From contig CM057062.1 of the NCBI GenBank assembly GCA_029945375.1, positions 1,818,133-1,882,132 on the forward strand: 64,000 nucleotides of DNA, in the 5' to 3' direction. A model generated the notes under the pieces. The model did no database searches. It was not told the DNA's origin and saw only the letters and a list, made by a program, of their open reading frames with translations. Source of the stretch: Agaricus subrufescens (taxonomy: Eukaryota; Basidiomycota; Agaricomycetes; Agaricales; Agaricaceae). Each line of letters begins with the position of its first letter. Position 1 is the stretch's first letter. Shown here in pieces: positions 11,354-24,016 of the stretch. The translations under genes were made by a program, and so were the position numbers.

Positions 11354-13551
11354 TGATCGTGTGATCGATCGGGGATTCCGTTTCTTCCTCCACCGGGAAT
11401 GCTTCTTCGATGATGTTGACGCTTTCCGGGAGGTTGAGAACTACGTCCCCCAAGTGTTTGTCCCATGCAAGCAGGGCTTTCAGCTTGGCTTCTTGGTAGG
11501 GCGTGACCCTGCCAGTCCAAAGACGAGGATCAGTTATCCTAGCAACTGTCATGGCCAATAGGGTTTTCGTGATGTCCACGTATTTACCATTTGGGTTCCA
11601 TGAAAAGACGTGGCCATTGGTGTATTTTCCAATAGACCAGACATCCGGTGCCGGGTTGGACCGAAGCGTAACCAGATGTTCGCATTTCATGGGGTAGACA
11701 TGAACCCATTCATGCATCAAGGAATATTTCCGGTATTCGTGAACCCAGCGATTGGTTCGACGATACCGGTCCAGATCAACATCGCCATCATATGATGATT
11801 CCGGTGCGCAAGGGATATGCAGGCGCCGGAAATAGCCACGTCGGGAATCGAATGATCGTTGATCATAAGGGATGAAGTCATCCGCACAAACCCCATAGAG
11901 TTCATTGCGAATTTCCGAAGATGTGATTGTGCGGTTATCATCATCATCAGATTCATATGCCCGATAGATTTCCGAAGTAGTCACAGACCAGTGCGGGACG
12001 GCAGGAGGTGCAACATCTGCAGAAGTCAGTGACCAGCCATGTGGCGTTTCATCAAATGCCCAGCCACGATAGACATCGGAAGGGAGTTCCGGAGTCATTT
12101 CGTAATCCACGGGTTCCGAGGGATCCCGTTGATTATGGGCATATTCTGATTCCTGTATGGAATGATCATGGATCGTCCAGGCAGGATATCCATCCGTACC
12201 AGGTAGCCATGTTCCGTCATCTGTGGGATCGGAGACAGAAGTTCCAGGGGTCAGAGTAGGTGACGAATATTGTGGAATATCATTCCGCCATTCGCAAATC
12301 CAATTATAGAATTGGTCAGATGCGGTTGAGTGGTCGGAAAGTTCATCGTCATCGGAATGATTCAGATGATTACAATTATGGCCATCGCAGTAAGGGTGTG
12401 CGAGATGACCACAATTGAAATGATGATTGCAATCCGAAGGTGAAAAGATAGGATAAACGATTTCGTCAGTTTGATATTCCTCTGGGGTAAGAACGGGAGA
12501 AAACGCACCGGAAGGAGCGGAGATAGGAGTAGATCCCATCGTCATGTTCTTGACCTTTCCTTGACGTATGCGCTCCACCAGGGAGCGTGTGGAAGGAGCC
12601 GGTACTTCGGCTACCATGGGGAAGGCAATTGCGGATGCCGCATTGTAATCTGCAGGCACTTCCTTGATTTGGGCGACACCACCTTGGTTCTTGCCCTTGC
12701 CTTTGCCTCGGCCTCGTGTGCGCTTGCGCTTCTTCTCATTGCCATTGTTCTGGCCAGAAGGACCCTGCTGGGCCGGCTTCTGCTGCTGCTGCTGCTTCTG
12801 TTGTTGGGGAGCCAGAGGCTTCGACCCAGAAGCTTGTGGTTGACCATTGTTACGGTTCCACTGTGGTTTCTGCTGGCCTTGTTGTCTAAACTTGGCCGCA
12901 TTAGCAGTAGAATGAGGGTTGCGCCAGGCACCCATAATCGCATCTCGTGCGGCATCAAACTCCATATCAGTGACCTTCTTAGAAGAGGCCAGCATGACTG
13001 AAGTCACGCCTTCAAGGCATGGTGGCAATGCGTTAAGTAGCATCATCACTTGAAGGGACTCATGAATAGGAGCCCCCGCATCGGAGATTTGAGAGAAGAT
13101 TGCGTGAAGATGTGCGATGGATCCAGATGGATCGGCTATATCAGGAACTTTGAATGTCATGGCTTCCATCAGTTTAGAATAAACGAAGGAAGGTCCACGA
13201 ACCCCGTAAGTCTCCTTGAGTTTGGTCCAAAGGGCCTTGGCGTCAGCGAAGCTTTCCCTGATCATATGATCGGGAAGAGCACTCTTGATCACTGCAGTTG
13301 CCTGCAAGGAGAGAGCGTCTCTGGCATTGGTCTCTTTCAAAAGAGCATCAAGACCATCGACATCGTTGTCGCTCTTGGGTTCAGGGACCTTGGGTAAGGC
13401 CTTGTCTGACCCGGAGACTTCCCACGCAGAAAGGGTGGTATCGGGGTGCCTCATCAAGATGAGGACGTTCCTAACACGGCGCGACCAACTGTCCCAGTTG
13501 TCGACACCAGTGAGTTTGGGGAGAGCGTTGACGGAGATTCCGTTTGCGGCC
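11295..13551 (-). CDS. gag: Copia element 1 gag, long form with unusual C-terminal half
   Basis: The first in-frame ATG is at 13454, but clear gag sequence (NWDSWSRRVRNVL) lies upstream of it in the same frame. That frame is closed by a TGA near 13567 with no earlier ATG. A good splice acceptor (TTGCAG, AG at 13553-13552) sits right at the start of this segment, so an upstream exon is likely. Residues ~1-180 resemble the Copia/UBN2 gag fold. A Gln-rich and then Lys/Arg/Gly-rich nucleic-acid-binding stretch follows (~200-260). The usual CCHC knuckle is absent. In its place, at about 343-367, is a His/Cys cluster (CNHHFNCGHLAHPYC). The remaining ~350 residues are acidic, Trp/Tyr-rich and not recognisable. 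At over 720 residues it is about twice the normal Copia gag length. Confidence 0.8.
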
Positions 13552-13750
13552 CTGCAACCCGGCAGTCAGTAAATGTAATCTAGGGTACGACAAACTCTAT
13601 CTAAGGTTATATATAGAATCCAACAAAGGCTATCAACTCGTTTCAACAGCGAGCGATTGGGATAAATATAGAACTCAAGCTTTCAGAGAAGCGAGATCTA
13701 AAATAGATCCACAGATCGTATCTCAAGCCGGAAAGGCGAGAGCGATTGCG

Positions 13751-13762
13751 GGGCCCATAACC
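13751..13762 (-). other. Primer-binding site of Copia element 1 (half-tRNA type)
   Basis: Directly next to the 5' LTR (no spacer) the minus strand reads GGTTATGGGCCC. This is complementary to GGGCCCAUAACC, the anticodon stem-loop of initiator tRNA-Met with its CAU anticodon. Priming by a cleaved half of this tRNA is established for Drosophila copia and yeast Ty5; its use here is inferred from sequence. Confidence 0.85.
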
Positions 13763-14120
13763 TGTTGATAAAGCAGAGCTGCTACCTGCAGCATGGAGAT
13801 CGGATAGACTCACATTGCTTATAATTCCTAGACAGTAGGAGGATAGCGGTAGTAGATAGAGCTTGGTAGAGCTTGTAGAGCGAAGTGAGAGAGGAAACTG
13901 AACTGTTATTCTATGGAATATACATAGGGTTTATATACTCGACAAAGAACCTCATAGTGGTAAAGGGTAATGTGAAACATACAGGTAAAACAGGAGTCCG
14001 CAGAAGGAGTCCGCAGTAAACATGCATAAAACGATTGAAAAGGTGTGGCATAGTGCATAGTGCACAGTAGTTGCTCATACACGTCATACCGAGCGTATAA
14101 CTCGAGGTATTTCGTCAACA
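13763..14120 (-). repeat. 5' LTR of Copia element 1
   Basis: A 358-bp copy of the repeat at 6900-7266, again TGTTGA...TCAACA, lacking a 9-bp stretch present in its partner. As the 5' LTR it should hold the element promoter. The target-site copy CCTGG follows at 14121-14125. Confidence 0.95.
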
Positions 14121-14125
14121 CCTGG

Positions 14126-17100
14126 GAGCTCACAGTGGGAAGAGCTTCTTCGTTGGTTCTTCGGCCATGTCTTCATATGATAAACAACGTAACCAACGTC
14201 AAAAATAGCACAACGACCGCCATATTCAAGCCTGCTTATTCCGTGTTCAAAATTGTCGATTTTAATCATGAAAAACCGCCATGAAGTCGAATGGTCGAAC
14301 TCCCCTGAAGAATACATAAGATCTCGTAGTAACAAATCCTCTCATCAAGGCATCACCGCACATCTATTTGAGTCGAAAAATTTCCGGGCCGCGTAGGTTT
14401 ATCAGGACACTACTACACAACTTATCTCCAATAAAATTAAAATACAGCAAATGATATTTCTACACGGAAAGTAGCCCGACATGTCCAACCGCAGGGGCAG
14501 TAGTAGTAGATGAGGACGCAATGTGACCATCATCAGAAGGACACACAATCGTAATGTTTGTATCCATCTCTTCACTCTCCATGAATGAAGTAAACATAGG
14601 TATTGAACCCTGTTCGTTTGGATCTGGTGAACCTACAGGAAGTCTATTCGTTAAAGTCCCCGTTCGTTGTCGAAGAATTTGTAACACCACTCTGTTGCAA
14701 AGGACTGAATGGAGTACTCTCTGCGGCCTTTGACCAGATGATCAATAAAAGTAGGGAAAAAAACATTCTTCGATAACCATCCTACTCACGTTGCTAACCA
14801 GTTTGCAAGTGGTCTCTGTTTAGGAGTGTCATTCCTCAGATGAATGGAAGACGCGAGGTATAGACTCACTGGAGCGAGGGCAGCTACTAGCACATTTGCA
14901 ATTGATAAGACTGGAGCATGTGCCATTAGGTGTCACAACGGGACCATAGAAGCCAACATACTCAATACGTAGATATAGTATAAAAGTCCTGGGGTTCTGA
15001 TTCCTGAATTCCGTCCCTTTCTAAGCGGTCTGAAAGCTTACCATCCTTATACATTTGTTTAACCCAGGGAGAATGAGAATGTTGGACTAAGTTTATCGGT
15101 TAGGATTTTTCTCTATAGAAACCGAGGAGCTGACGCACGGGAACGGTAAGCTTGGATTGCCGTAAGTATGCCAACAACTGGATACATAGACATCCCTCAG
15201 GCGACCCACAATCACAAGCACTGATGCACACATACTGGTTTCTGATAACGCCAGAAGGATATACGAAAAGATGATGATGGGACTTGCTCGACCTAACCTG
15301 CACCCCGGTACATGAGGAGGTAGAGTGGGTAAATCTAAGCAAAGCAATATTTAGATGGCGGCGGGCATGAACGCTGGACATCAAGCACATACACTCCAGA
15401 GATCGAAGTTCGATCGCTGTGATTACGATGGCAGGTAGGAACGTCAACTGCAAAGGAATACAATGAGCGATTTATGTAGGAGTAGGAGGACACGCTTACC
15501 CCGGAACTACAAAGTAAAATAATCATGATTATTCTGCGTCTTTCCCAAAGAGCAATTGTCCGTAATATAAGAATTGCTGCGGCAGAGTTAGCAACAGAAT
15601 GTCATACACGGGGGCACCCGACACCGACTTTCTGAGATTATAATTCCGAATACAATAAACCCTATCGTCAGCCTTAACAAAAGAAAACATTATCAAGTGG
15701 AATGATCACTCACATGCCAGGACTGTATTTTGTCTGAGGCAGCTCTACCCATTGGCAATTGGAAAACATCCAGTTGTCCTGAATATGGTAGCCGACTTAC
15801 CTCAGGGTCATGCGTCGATAGGACATTCACTAAAATTACATTAGACGGGAAGAATGTTGGTAGGGGAAAAGGATGAAACATACAATTCAAAGTCATGAAT
15901 GTATCCACATAGGGCAAATATCTGTTTAAGATGAAAAAAATAAAGCCTCCTTTGAGGGGATAATTCCAAACATGCGCCAGCTAGGGTTGCAACATTGATC
16001 GAAAAACGTTCAACAGGCTCGCGGGTGGAACTACGTACTTCCTGGTCAAGGGTGCATAGGTGATCATATACCTGACATCGTTATATCATTGCCGAGAGGA
16101 AAAGTGGTGACGGAACACACAAGTAGTGTAGCACAAGCCACCATAGTGCTCGGCACCAGCCGTGGCTGCCAAGCGCGACAACGTCAGTCCCTACAGCCCG
16201 AAATAGACATATGCGCTCACATCCATCTTCGCCAACCCCGCCCTCCTCTCAGACTCGGCGCACTGGCCCAATGCTACGCAGGTAAGTGAGACGTTGCTTC
16301 CCACCGTCAAGAATGTGAGTGAGTTGGCACAGAGATGAATTGTCGGCAGAAGCAGCCGAAAATTCCCGAGTCACGAGTCGTATGCCGACAGCCGCTTGAG
16401 ACGACTTGCAAAGCCAGGTTGAAGGGGGGGAAAGGTGTGTCTCTCAGTAGAGGACAAAGAGGGGAAAAGATGCGGAGGGCCGGGAATGGACCGAGAATCT
16501 TTGATGATTTATCTTTTCTCAACCATGAGGTGATGACGGCATCAGCTTGTTCTCTCTTCGGACGTACTCGACGGAGCACAGGCTACTATTTTTCACTTAG
16601 GGTTTCTAGACGTTTCAGAAGTCGTTGGCCTTCGCTTCAACTCGTCTAGACTCTCTTCTAATGCGCTAATCTGACTGTGGTAAGAAATCCCGCCAATAGC
16701 GTCAACCTGATATTGTTGTCTCTCATCTGGAACGCCGAAGGACCCATTATATGTAAAGAACGTCTTATCGGCGGCCAGGCTTCTCGCCTCTGACTGATTC
16801 TATATGACTGATTTGATGCCGAGAGAATACCAGGGATACCCTTCGGGCCCAATGAGCTTAAAATACCCTAGTCTATAAACATTTCCATTGGATGATCTAT
16901 TTGGCGCTGACACTGATCCTCAAGGACCGGCCTATACTGGTGTTCGTCGACAGAACCACACGATGGCAACACACTTCTTTGATAAGTCGTAGAACTGCAT
17001 CACCCAGTGGAGGTGTTCACACTCCACAGCGTTCGAAGGACCAATTATCGCAAGAGCGCCACCAAAACTGCGACAACTAACAGCAGGATCACCGCATCTG

Positions 17101-17335
17101 CCAGTCTGGCTCGCGCAGCAAGTAAGACCTAATTCCCTGAAGACTGGCCTCTAAAACGGTATAATGAGCAATTATGCCCCCCTATACGCACCTCCATTAT
17201 TCGGAGTTTCAGAAGAAAAGATTCTGAAGCTAGTTGGCAATAAATTCACGAAGTCGAGAGCACAAGCATATATATAGACTACAAGAAAAACTACTCTTAC
17301 ATTAAACGTGCAAGAACGAAAGTAAAAGGCTCCTT
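14126..17335. other. Intergenic stretch without a supportable gene
   Basis: About 3.2 kb where only short open frames occur on both strands, none with domain-like composition or consistent splice signals. No LTR, inverted repeat or tRNA-like structure was seen. It may contain UTRs or decayed sequence. Confidence 0.5.
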
Positions 17336-18400
17336 TTAGCGTTGTCGCCGTCTCTGAATGCCGCTCTTCATCTCCTCGAAGCAATACCCCATAACGGTGA
17401 ATGAGCCCGCCGCGGTAACATCTTCCTCCCAGGCCCCGACACAATCTCCGTCAATACCCAACCACCCAGTCTCACTCAGACCCATCCCCCATTTAGCACC
17501 AACCGCACTAATCACGCAAAGAGACTCATATCCGGCACAAAATGAACAAGCCTGCAGGGTCTCGAAAGCTTCGTTCATGGTTACCCTTGCTTCCCTTCTC
17601 GTGAAATCATTCACTGCCAGTGCATTATGAACATTCACGAATAAGAAGGGTTCTGTCGGGGATGTTACGTCGAAGACCGCAAATGATTGTTTTGACGTTG
17701 ATAAGAACGAGCCCCCACCCATATCGTCTGGCAGAACCTGATGGGCCTGCAGTGAGCCCTTGGGATCCCAGTCCTGTAGAATTTCGAAACCCTGCGTCGA
17801 AGGGAACCAATACTCCAACACATGATTCCACAAAGGGCAGAAGTTTCTTCCGAGAGGATGTTGATCAAGGATGAACGCTAGTGTATCGTGAATGAATTCT
17901 GGATATGCCGTATCGGTGACCGGGTGTATAATTGGTTGCTCAACGGCAACCTCAGCACGATCAGGCGATGCTTCCTCTATTTCTTGGGGTAGGCCAATCA
18001 GAGATCGGAACGTAGATTGGAATGTAGAATTGTAACCCTGAGAAGCAAGGTTGTCATAGGAGGAATCATGGTATTCATCGTGATCGACGAACGAATCCAC
18101 GTTTGCTTGGGGTCCTTCCAGAGACGGTTCAACATTCCTTCGGGAGGTCTGAAGAGAATCCGGAATCGTTTCATTATGTCGAGGTTCTATTGCTTCCTCG
18201 AGGTTAGGAGGGTCAGCGAAGGGGTTGCTGGGTCGTGTGTGAGGGGTCGGTGTAGCATCGGTATAGCAATGTACAGCTCGAGGTGTTGAGGATGATAACT
18301 CCATACGGTCGGCATCGCTCTCTGACACTAGTGGCGCAATCGGCTGATTTTCATTCTCCTGCACATATGTAGCAGGCGGGCGCTCTCTGTAGACTAGCAT
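17336..18400 (-). CDS. Conserved-looking protein of unknown function
   Basis: A 354-residue uninterrupted frame with ATG at 18400. The first ~150 residues are Ser/Pro/Glu-rich and probably disordered. From about residue 165 there is a compact globular region (AYPEFIHDTLAFILDQHPLG, FCPLWNHVLEYWFP) and then alternating hydrophobic strands (FAVFDVTSP, FLFVNVHNAL, MNEAFETLQACSFCAGY, LCVISAVGAKWGMGLS) ending in a short basic tail (IQRRRQR). The pattern of an N-terminal disordered half and an alpha/beta C-terminal half is common in large agaricomycete orphan families. I do not recognise it. A GT-AG pair upstream suggests a possible earlier exon, but the phase does not match. Confidence 0.6.
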   Translation of the reverse strand: MLVYRERPPATYVQENENQPIAPLVSESDADRMELSSSTPRAVHCYTDATPTPHTRPSNPFADPPNLEEAIEPRHNETIPDSLQTSRRNVEPSLEGPQANVDSFVDHDEYHDSSYDNLASQGYNSTFQSTFRSLIGLPQEIEEASPDRAEVAVEQPIIHPVTDTAYPEFIHDTLAFILDQHPLGRNFCPLWNHVLEYWFPSTQGFEILQDWDPKGSLQAHQVLPDDMGGGSFLSTSKQSFAVFDVTSPTEPFLFVNVHNALAVNDFTRREARVTMNEAFETLQACSFCAGYESLCVISAVGAKWGMGLSETGWLGIDGDCVGAWEEDVTAAGSFTVMGYCFEEMKSGIQRRRQR

Positions 18401-19064
18401 ACAAGCAACGGAATGAGCATTCTAATTGTTCAGAAAACGTTAATGAGGCGTGTTACTCACTAATGTGAATCTCTAGTTGCTGGCACTGGCTTTTGAGAAA
18501 TTGTCATCAGAAATTATATCAGCTGTTTAGCATAGGAAAAGCCTACTCAGGATGTGGATGCAGAAGCTGCATATTGGTCAGGAGGAGACAACGCGGATAA
18601 GCGGTGCATCAGAACAATGACTGCATCGTTTCACACGCAGCTTTCCCATCTGACCGATCCCCTGGAACTGTGATGGTAACCCAGACTCTGAGCTGACGCA
18701 TTCCCAATTTCTCATTCACTCTTTGGGTGAGGATTATGGAGATTCCATTGCAATGATTGTACTCCAGGGTGCGATATGAATTTCATTCGTTCTTGCTCGG
18801 GAAGACAACCGCACTCGCCACAAATTGTAATTTTCTATTTTGGTTTATAATTTCCGTCTTAGTTCCATGGGCAATCATTTCGGTCTTCTTTTATCCTCAA
18901 GGTGCGGCAGAAAAATGGACATTCTATCACCTCCTTGGATTATAGTGTATATGAATCTTAGCATCCCGTCAAAAGCCGCTAGCATAAACTTGCGTCAAGA
19001 TGAGTTTGCTCTGCCTTTTGGATATTCAAGCAGACTTGTGCCTCGGCACCTTACCTATCTCTAC

Positions 19065-19280
19065 ATGACATGCAACTCCTCTGATGTAATAATCCGCAGT
19101 CAGGGAACGTCAGTTACACAATAGTAATGCGCAACCTGAACTGTCCACATCCTCTGATCCAAAAACTTGCAAATAATTTCTCGCTCGGGTCTGGCTATAA
19201 ACTCATATGCAACCATGCACCTACGTAGTAAATTTTCTCACTACCATCACATACCCATGCAGCAATCGAAAAAGTGCGCA
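19065..19280 (+). repeat. Dispersed ~215-bp repeat, copy A
   Basis: Sequence from CATGACATGC to GCAGCAATCGAAAA matches 45160-45385 in the same orientation at roughly three-quarters identity by eye, with small indels. It has no ORF, no terminal inverted repeat and no tail that I can see. Copy B lies exactly at the end of the glycogen synthase pseudogene fragment. Confidence 0.65.
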
Positions 19281-21880
19281 ATACCCCTTCAGATCACTGA
19301 CTCGAAACCCCTTCGAGTCTTGCGCGTTTTAAACATCCTTGACCTCTATATGTCAGATTATCAAGGATTTAAAAAATCCCTTGTCAACGAAACAGACCCG
19401 GTTTAGTATTACGAAAAGTATAGTATCAGTGGCGTAGAGATAACCTGGGTCCTGAAGTCAGGAGAAGGTGTCGGCCTACCAGGGATTTATTCCCCTAGGC
19501 ATCAACAGTTTGGGTATGGAGAAAGCGATTGTTTCTAATTAGACGTACATACTATTTATAACATAGTATGGGGCAGTTGTAATATGCAGGTAATATGTGA
19601 AACGAACTTTCCGTTGTCAGGCCCATGTCAACGATAGTGTCCTCGAAACCGGCTTCGAATCTGCTGTCCGCAATGACTTGAGAAGCTCGTGGACTGACAA
19701 TGCCTTCGAGCATGAGAAGGTCATCTTCCACCATGCGTAGACGAAGATGGATGGGCATTGCTCGAGGATGACGAAGAGGAGATGACACCAGCAGTACTGG
19801 CGCCTCTGGTGGGTCTAAATATAAATTTGGCTCGATTAGGAACTTCTCCAACTCGGTAAACTGGTGGTATTGGGTCCATAACTGAATGGTCGTGCACTAG
19901 CGCAGGATGAAGAAACAGAAACGCCGGATGAAGCAGATGCAGGAAATGGCGATAACGGAGGGTTTGATGATCCAGTTGTAGTTGGAGTCGTAGGTAGAGC
20001 TCTGGTGCTGCTGCTTGATTTACAGCGAGTATTGTTGGTTGAAGATCATTTCACAGTGTAGACCAGTATAGCGTTGACCGGGATTTGGCCTAGTTGGGGC
20101 TTGGTTCTGAAGCGACGTTTGGAGTAGGAAAATCTTTCTCGGAGAGCTGAAAAGAAACCAGCAGAATATTGGAGATGAGTATTTCTGAAGAAGAGGAGTA
20201 GAACGCGTACGGGTGTTCTCAGTGAACTCAAGACCTCTAGCGAATATCCCGAAAAGGGTTGGAGGTCGAGGAACATACTCCAATTCCCGCCCTGCGGTAT
20301 GACAAATTCTACGTTAAAACCTTCAGCTGCACTTGAGAGGAAGTGCTCACAGTTGACTGGCGAGATGTCAAAGGTTGTTGTGATGAATCCGGCCAACCAC
20401 TGGCAGATCATGTGATGATGCTAGGTATCTCGGAATCAGAGTGCTGGTGGTTGACGAGCGAGGATGCGTCAGGCAGAGAGATATTGGATTTGACGGTAGG
20501 GGGGTGTACGGGCCAAGCGCGTTGAGATGAAAGTTGCTGTGTAGAGGTTGAGATGGATATAGATGAGAAATCCACAAGTTTGAAAAGTGGAAGCTCACCA
20601 GTGGCGGTATATGACGATGCATCAAATCTTGAAGGAGGCCGAGGGAGTGGGAGGACTGGATGGCGTAGAGGGCAAGTGGGGCAGGGGCGCTGAATTTCCG
20701 CAACGATAGAGGGGGAGTACAGACTCTGTTGCAAGGAGCGGCACCGCAATAGAGCGGGGGGCGAAATTGCAACACGTTGATTGCAGCCGTCTGGGAAAAG
20801 ATGGCTTGATGAAGGATACATGTATGCGCTGAACCATGGCAAAGATCCTATACAGCTAAATTCCAATGGAATCCACTGTAAAAAGGAGTAAGCAACAAGA
20901 TTCAAACGGCGTATATTGCGATCGTTTACCATAGATGACAGAAATTCGGCCAATTTTTCCAGGCTGAGATACCAGCGTAGACCATGTAGACTGTTCTTCG
21001 CTCACTGAGTATGGTACCCATCCTCAGGGCGATGAAAGAGCGTTCCATAGAAGGAGAGGTCTCTCCGACCAAGCTGGAGCATCACTGGCGCCATATGGAT
21101 TCAATTAGCTCAGGGCTTGGGTGGAAATGGGAATAAAAGATTGCTTACCTCGCGCTACTGCGGTGGGATTGACCTGCAGTCGCCGCTCTATAGTCAAGGT
21201 GGTGTTGGAACTGGCGCGGTACCAAATTGTTGTGGATGTTTGAATATGGCGGTGACCCTACATGGCACGAGGGTTCATCCATCCTCGTCCTCGATGCTTG
21301 TCGTTATCGTTTGGGGAGCTGTTTCGTAGACAGAGGCGGTGGTAGGAGGAGAGAAGGGCACTCGGCATTTTCCAGACAACGCATCTTGGGACACTCATGC
21401 ATAGAAACACCTTCGTCGGAGACCAAAGAGCGGGTAGCTGCTGGCTCGCTGATCAAGGCGGGGCGCGTCATTCTTAGCTCGCTATCAAAGTCGCTTGGTC
21501 TGTCTCTTGCTGATGCGCTTGCAGCCTTCGCACCCTTGCTGGGCTCTCGCCGGACCGCTCTTGGCTCATCGGCTCGCGCTCTCTCCTGGGCCATCCTCCT
21601 TACCTCATTCCTCGCCAAGTTCCTCCACCGTCGCCATACGATCTCAATCTCCCGCCACCGCCGCTGTACGAACAGTACACCTCTTAACAGGGTTTGTTTC
21701 CTCGACGGAGCGCTACCCCCTCTCGGGGCTCAAGTCCCAAGGTTGTACATATTGCTAACCAAGTAGGGAAATGTCATGCAGCAACTCGTCATGAATCATT
21801 GGATGCCTAGTTTGACTATGCCTTGGGTCGAATGTGAGTGTCTGTGCTTCTTTGCGCCTCATCCACAGTTCGAGTCCAAG
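19281..21880. other. Gene-poor stretch with uncertain minus-strand fragments
   Basis: Several minus-strand frames are open (19552-19851, 20046-20411, 20408-20953, 21304-21618) and some have protein-like composition, for example LDLQPFSGYSLEVLSSL near 20260 and VNDRNIRRLNLVAYSFLQW near 20900. They do not join into one convincing spliced model, and no domain was recognised. This could be a fast-evolving gene or decayed coding sequence. Confidence 0.3.
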
Positions 21881-21945
21881 AGCTGAATGCCGCCTGTCAG
21901 ATTCGTGTTCGGCAGCTACGTTTGGAAGCGTGATGTAGAATACGC

Positions 21946-22861
21946 TTGGAATACGCAGACTTCAACGGCAAATGCATCACCTTCCAAATCCCTGTTGCTG
22001 CCCTCCTTGTTGGTTCTCTCATTGGGTATCTCTTGGGTATCTGTACGCCAATCCATCATTTGCGCGTACCCACCCTCGAAGTGTCTCCCGGAACCACTAC
22101 AAACATGTCTGCCCAGACCCTTACATCCTGTATTCATGCGCCATCATAGACACACTTCCCTTGAACACCACTGCACTCTGGAGAATGAACGTATGGATCG
22201 ACAAACTATGGAGCTTCACGGACCGCTGTGTCAAAATCGAAAAAGACACACCTCAGCTGGTCGACATCTGGTAAGTGCTTACTCGATCAATTTTGTTTTT
22301 CTGTCGCCTCAAATCTCTCATAGGCAGTTTGGTACTCCACGGTTGCACGATATCATGCCAATGATATTCAACTTATCCCTTCTGAAGGATCTTGCCTGGT
22401 CGCCTCCGATTCATTCAGCCTTCCAGAAAAACGTGCATCACTTCACGTCCTCCACCTCGGATACGAAATATAAACTTGAGAAAATACTATTGTTGTATAC
22501 TTCTTGGAACGGGGACTTTCCCTCGCGATACTACTGGAGTAGGCGCGGAACTTACCCTGTAACCCACACCGTCGGCCACAAAGGCCGAGCGCTGATCCTT
22601 CACTGCTCCTTGCTGTCTACCTCAGCCGAGGCAACTTCATCGAGCACTGCGATGATCATGTCTCATGGAACTCGGCAATACCATAGCTACAACACCCTCC
22701 CATCCCTCCCCGACTGTTTCTTTGTCGGGAACAGTACCCACTCAGATGTCTTACCCAAGGACGAGCTCAAGAGAAGATACAGGGAGAAATGTCTCGTCGA
22801 CATCAACATAGTGAGCAAGACAGTGGTGAAGGTGTGCGGGAGCGGTGCTCGGAAGGGCTAA
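21946..22861 (+). CDS. Unrecognised multi-exon gene, possibly broken
   Basis: An upstream block carries a hydrophobic, membrane-like stretch (ITFQIPVAALLVGSLIGYLL, ~21985-22045). A second block, open at 22130-22271, encodes LWRMNVWIDKLWSFTDRC. It joins in frame, across an intron at about 22272-22323 (GTAAGT...TAG), to a third block (QFGTPRLHDIMPMIFNLSLL) that stays open to 22861. The frame change between the first two blocks is not explained by a clear intron. The C-terminal part is Ser/His-rich and less convincing. No family is recognised. It may be a pseudogene. Confidence 0.35.
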
Positions 22862-23789
22862 AGATCAAAGAAGCGAAAACATCTTCAATAACAAAATCAA
22901 AAATCAAAAACGTGTAGGGGAAGATCTACGCCTTGACCAACGGCGACACCAAATGTTTACAAGAACTCAAAGAGGGCCTGCACATCAACGCCCTTTGATC
23001 TCTGTCCAACACCATCTTCTCCCCCACTCTCACTGCCGCCGCCGACAAAGACGACAACAACTCAGCCTTGCTTACAGATTTCGATTACAACTTTGTGTGG
23101 GACTGGGATGAAATTTCAATCAGTCGGGATCTAGATTCGGGATGGGAGACCAGGTACGTTGCGCAGGCGATGGGCAGCGGGCAGAGTTGTCCATTTCGCA
23201 TAAATCCTCAAGTTTTGACGGCTTGCTTGCGGGTGCTGTATCTTGGTGTAGGGGGGTTTCGGCGATGCTGTCTACAAATGCATGTCTAGTCGTTTGGTTC
23301 TTTTTTTGTATGTTCGTTACTCGGGCTTGTGTATTTTTCCGTTTTGATACTCGCCGCATCCGTCTAGTACAATGTTAAGTAGGAACAACATATAGTAATA
23401 GAGGGAGTAGTGAGCTTTGGTGATAAGTCTTATCGAAAGTGCCCCGGGATTGGGGTGAGGGTAGTGGTGCGGATGATAATATGGGAAGACATACTTAAAG
23501 TGACAATGCCGTTCAAATACTATTGTAGGTGTAAGAGCTGGGAGGGCGAGACGCGAAAACTTGTAGTCCTTTCAGATGGGGATAATGGATAAGGATGAGG
23601 AGACTCTGAAAAGGCAGCATGGATAGATGTTGTACATTTACAAGACAAAAACACAACAAGGAAAAAGTAGCATATGACAGACTCAGACTATACACAATTT
23701 GTCTCCTCCTTCACCAAGCTTGTATCCCAGTATTCTACACCCTGGCCTGTGAGGATCAACAGGTGAAAAGAAAAAAGATCTTAGACTTA

Positions 23790-24004
23790 CAGTGGCTCAA
23801 AAAACTGTCCCAATGTTTTGAGGTTTTCAACTATTTCAGTTATAGCGTCGTGGGAACATCGCAAAACATTACATAATAATTATGTATAGTAGTGTAGCAT
23901 GTGATCTATTAGGGACATTTTGGATTACGTAAATTGATTGGAAACTGATTGAGAAATTAAATCAACAAAATAATCAATCATTGGGACAGTTTTTTGACTC
24001 TCTA
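23790..24004 (+). repeat. Left terminal inverted repeat of the Tc1 element (215 bp)
   Basis: Begins CAGTGGCTCAAAAAACTG. It matches the reverse complement of 25183-25397 with two mismatches in 215 bp. Within it, a 19-nt sequence near the outer end (TCAAAAAACTGTCCCAATG) recurs inverted at the inner end (23979-23997). Confidence 0.95.
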
Positions 24005-24016
24005 CCCTTGTTGTAA

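Larger units (their letters stand above)
6900..14120 (-). mobile_element. Complete Copia (Ty1) LTR retrotransposon 1, 7.2 kb
   Basis: Bounded by LTRs with TG...CA ends and a perfect 5-bp target duplication CCTGG (6895-6899 and 14121-14125). Gene order gag, protease, integrase, RT, RNase H on the minus strand is the Copia order. Both long ORFs are open and the LTRs are ~99% alike, so insertion was recent and the element may still be active. The primer-binding site immediately inside the 5' LTR reads GGTTATGGGCCC, which pairs with the anticodon arm of initiator tRNA-Met rather than a tRNA 3' end. Confidence 0.95.

Noticed and set aside
20408..20953. 181-codon minus-strand ORF as a confident gene
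   Set aside because: Composition is Ser/Pro/Leu-biased with no domain, and neighbouring frames do not splice to it; left as part of an uncertain region.
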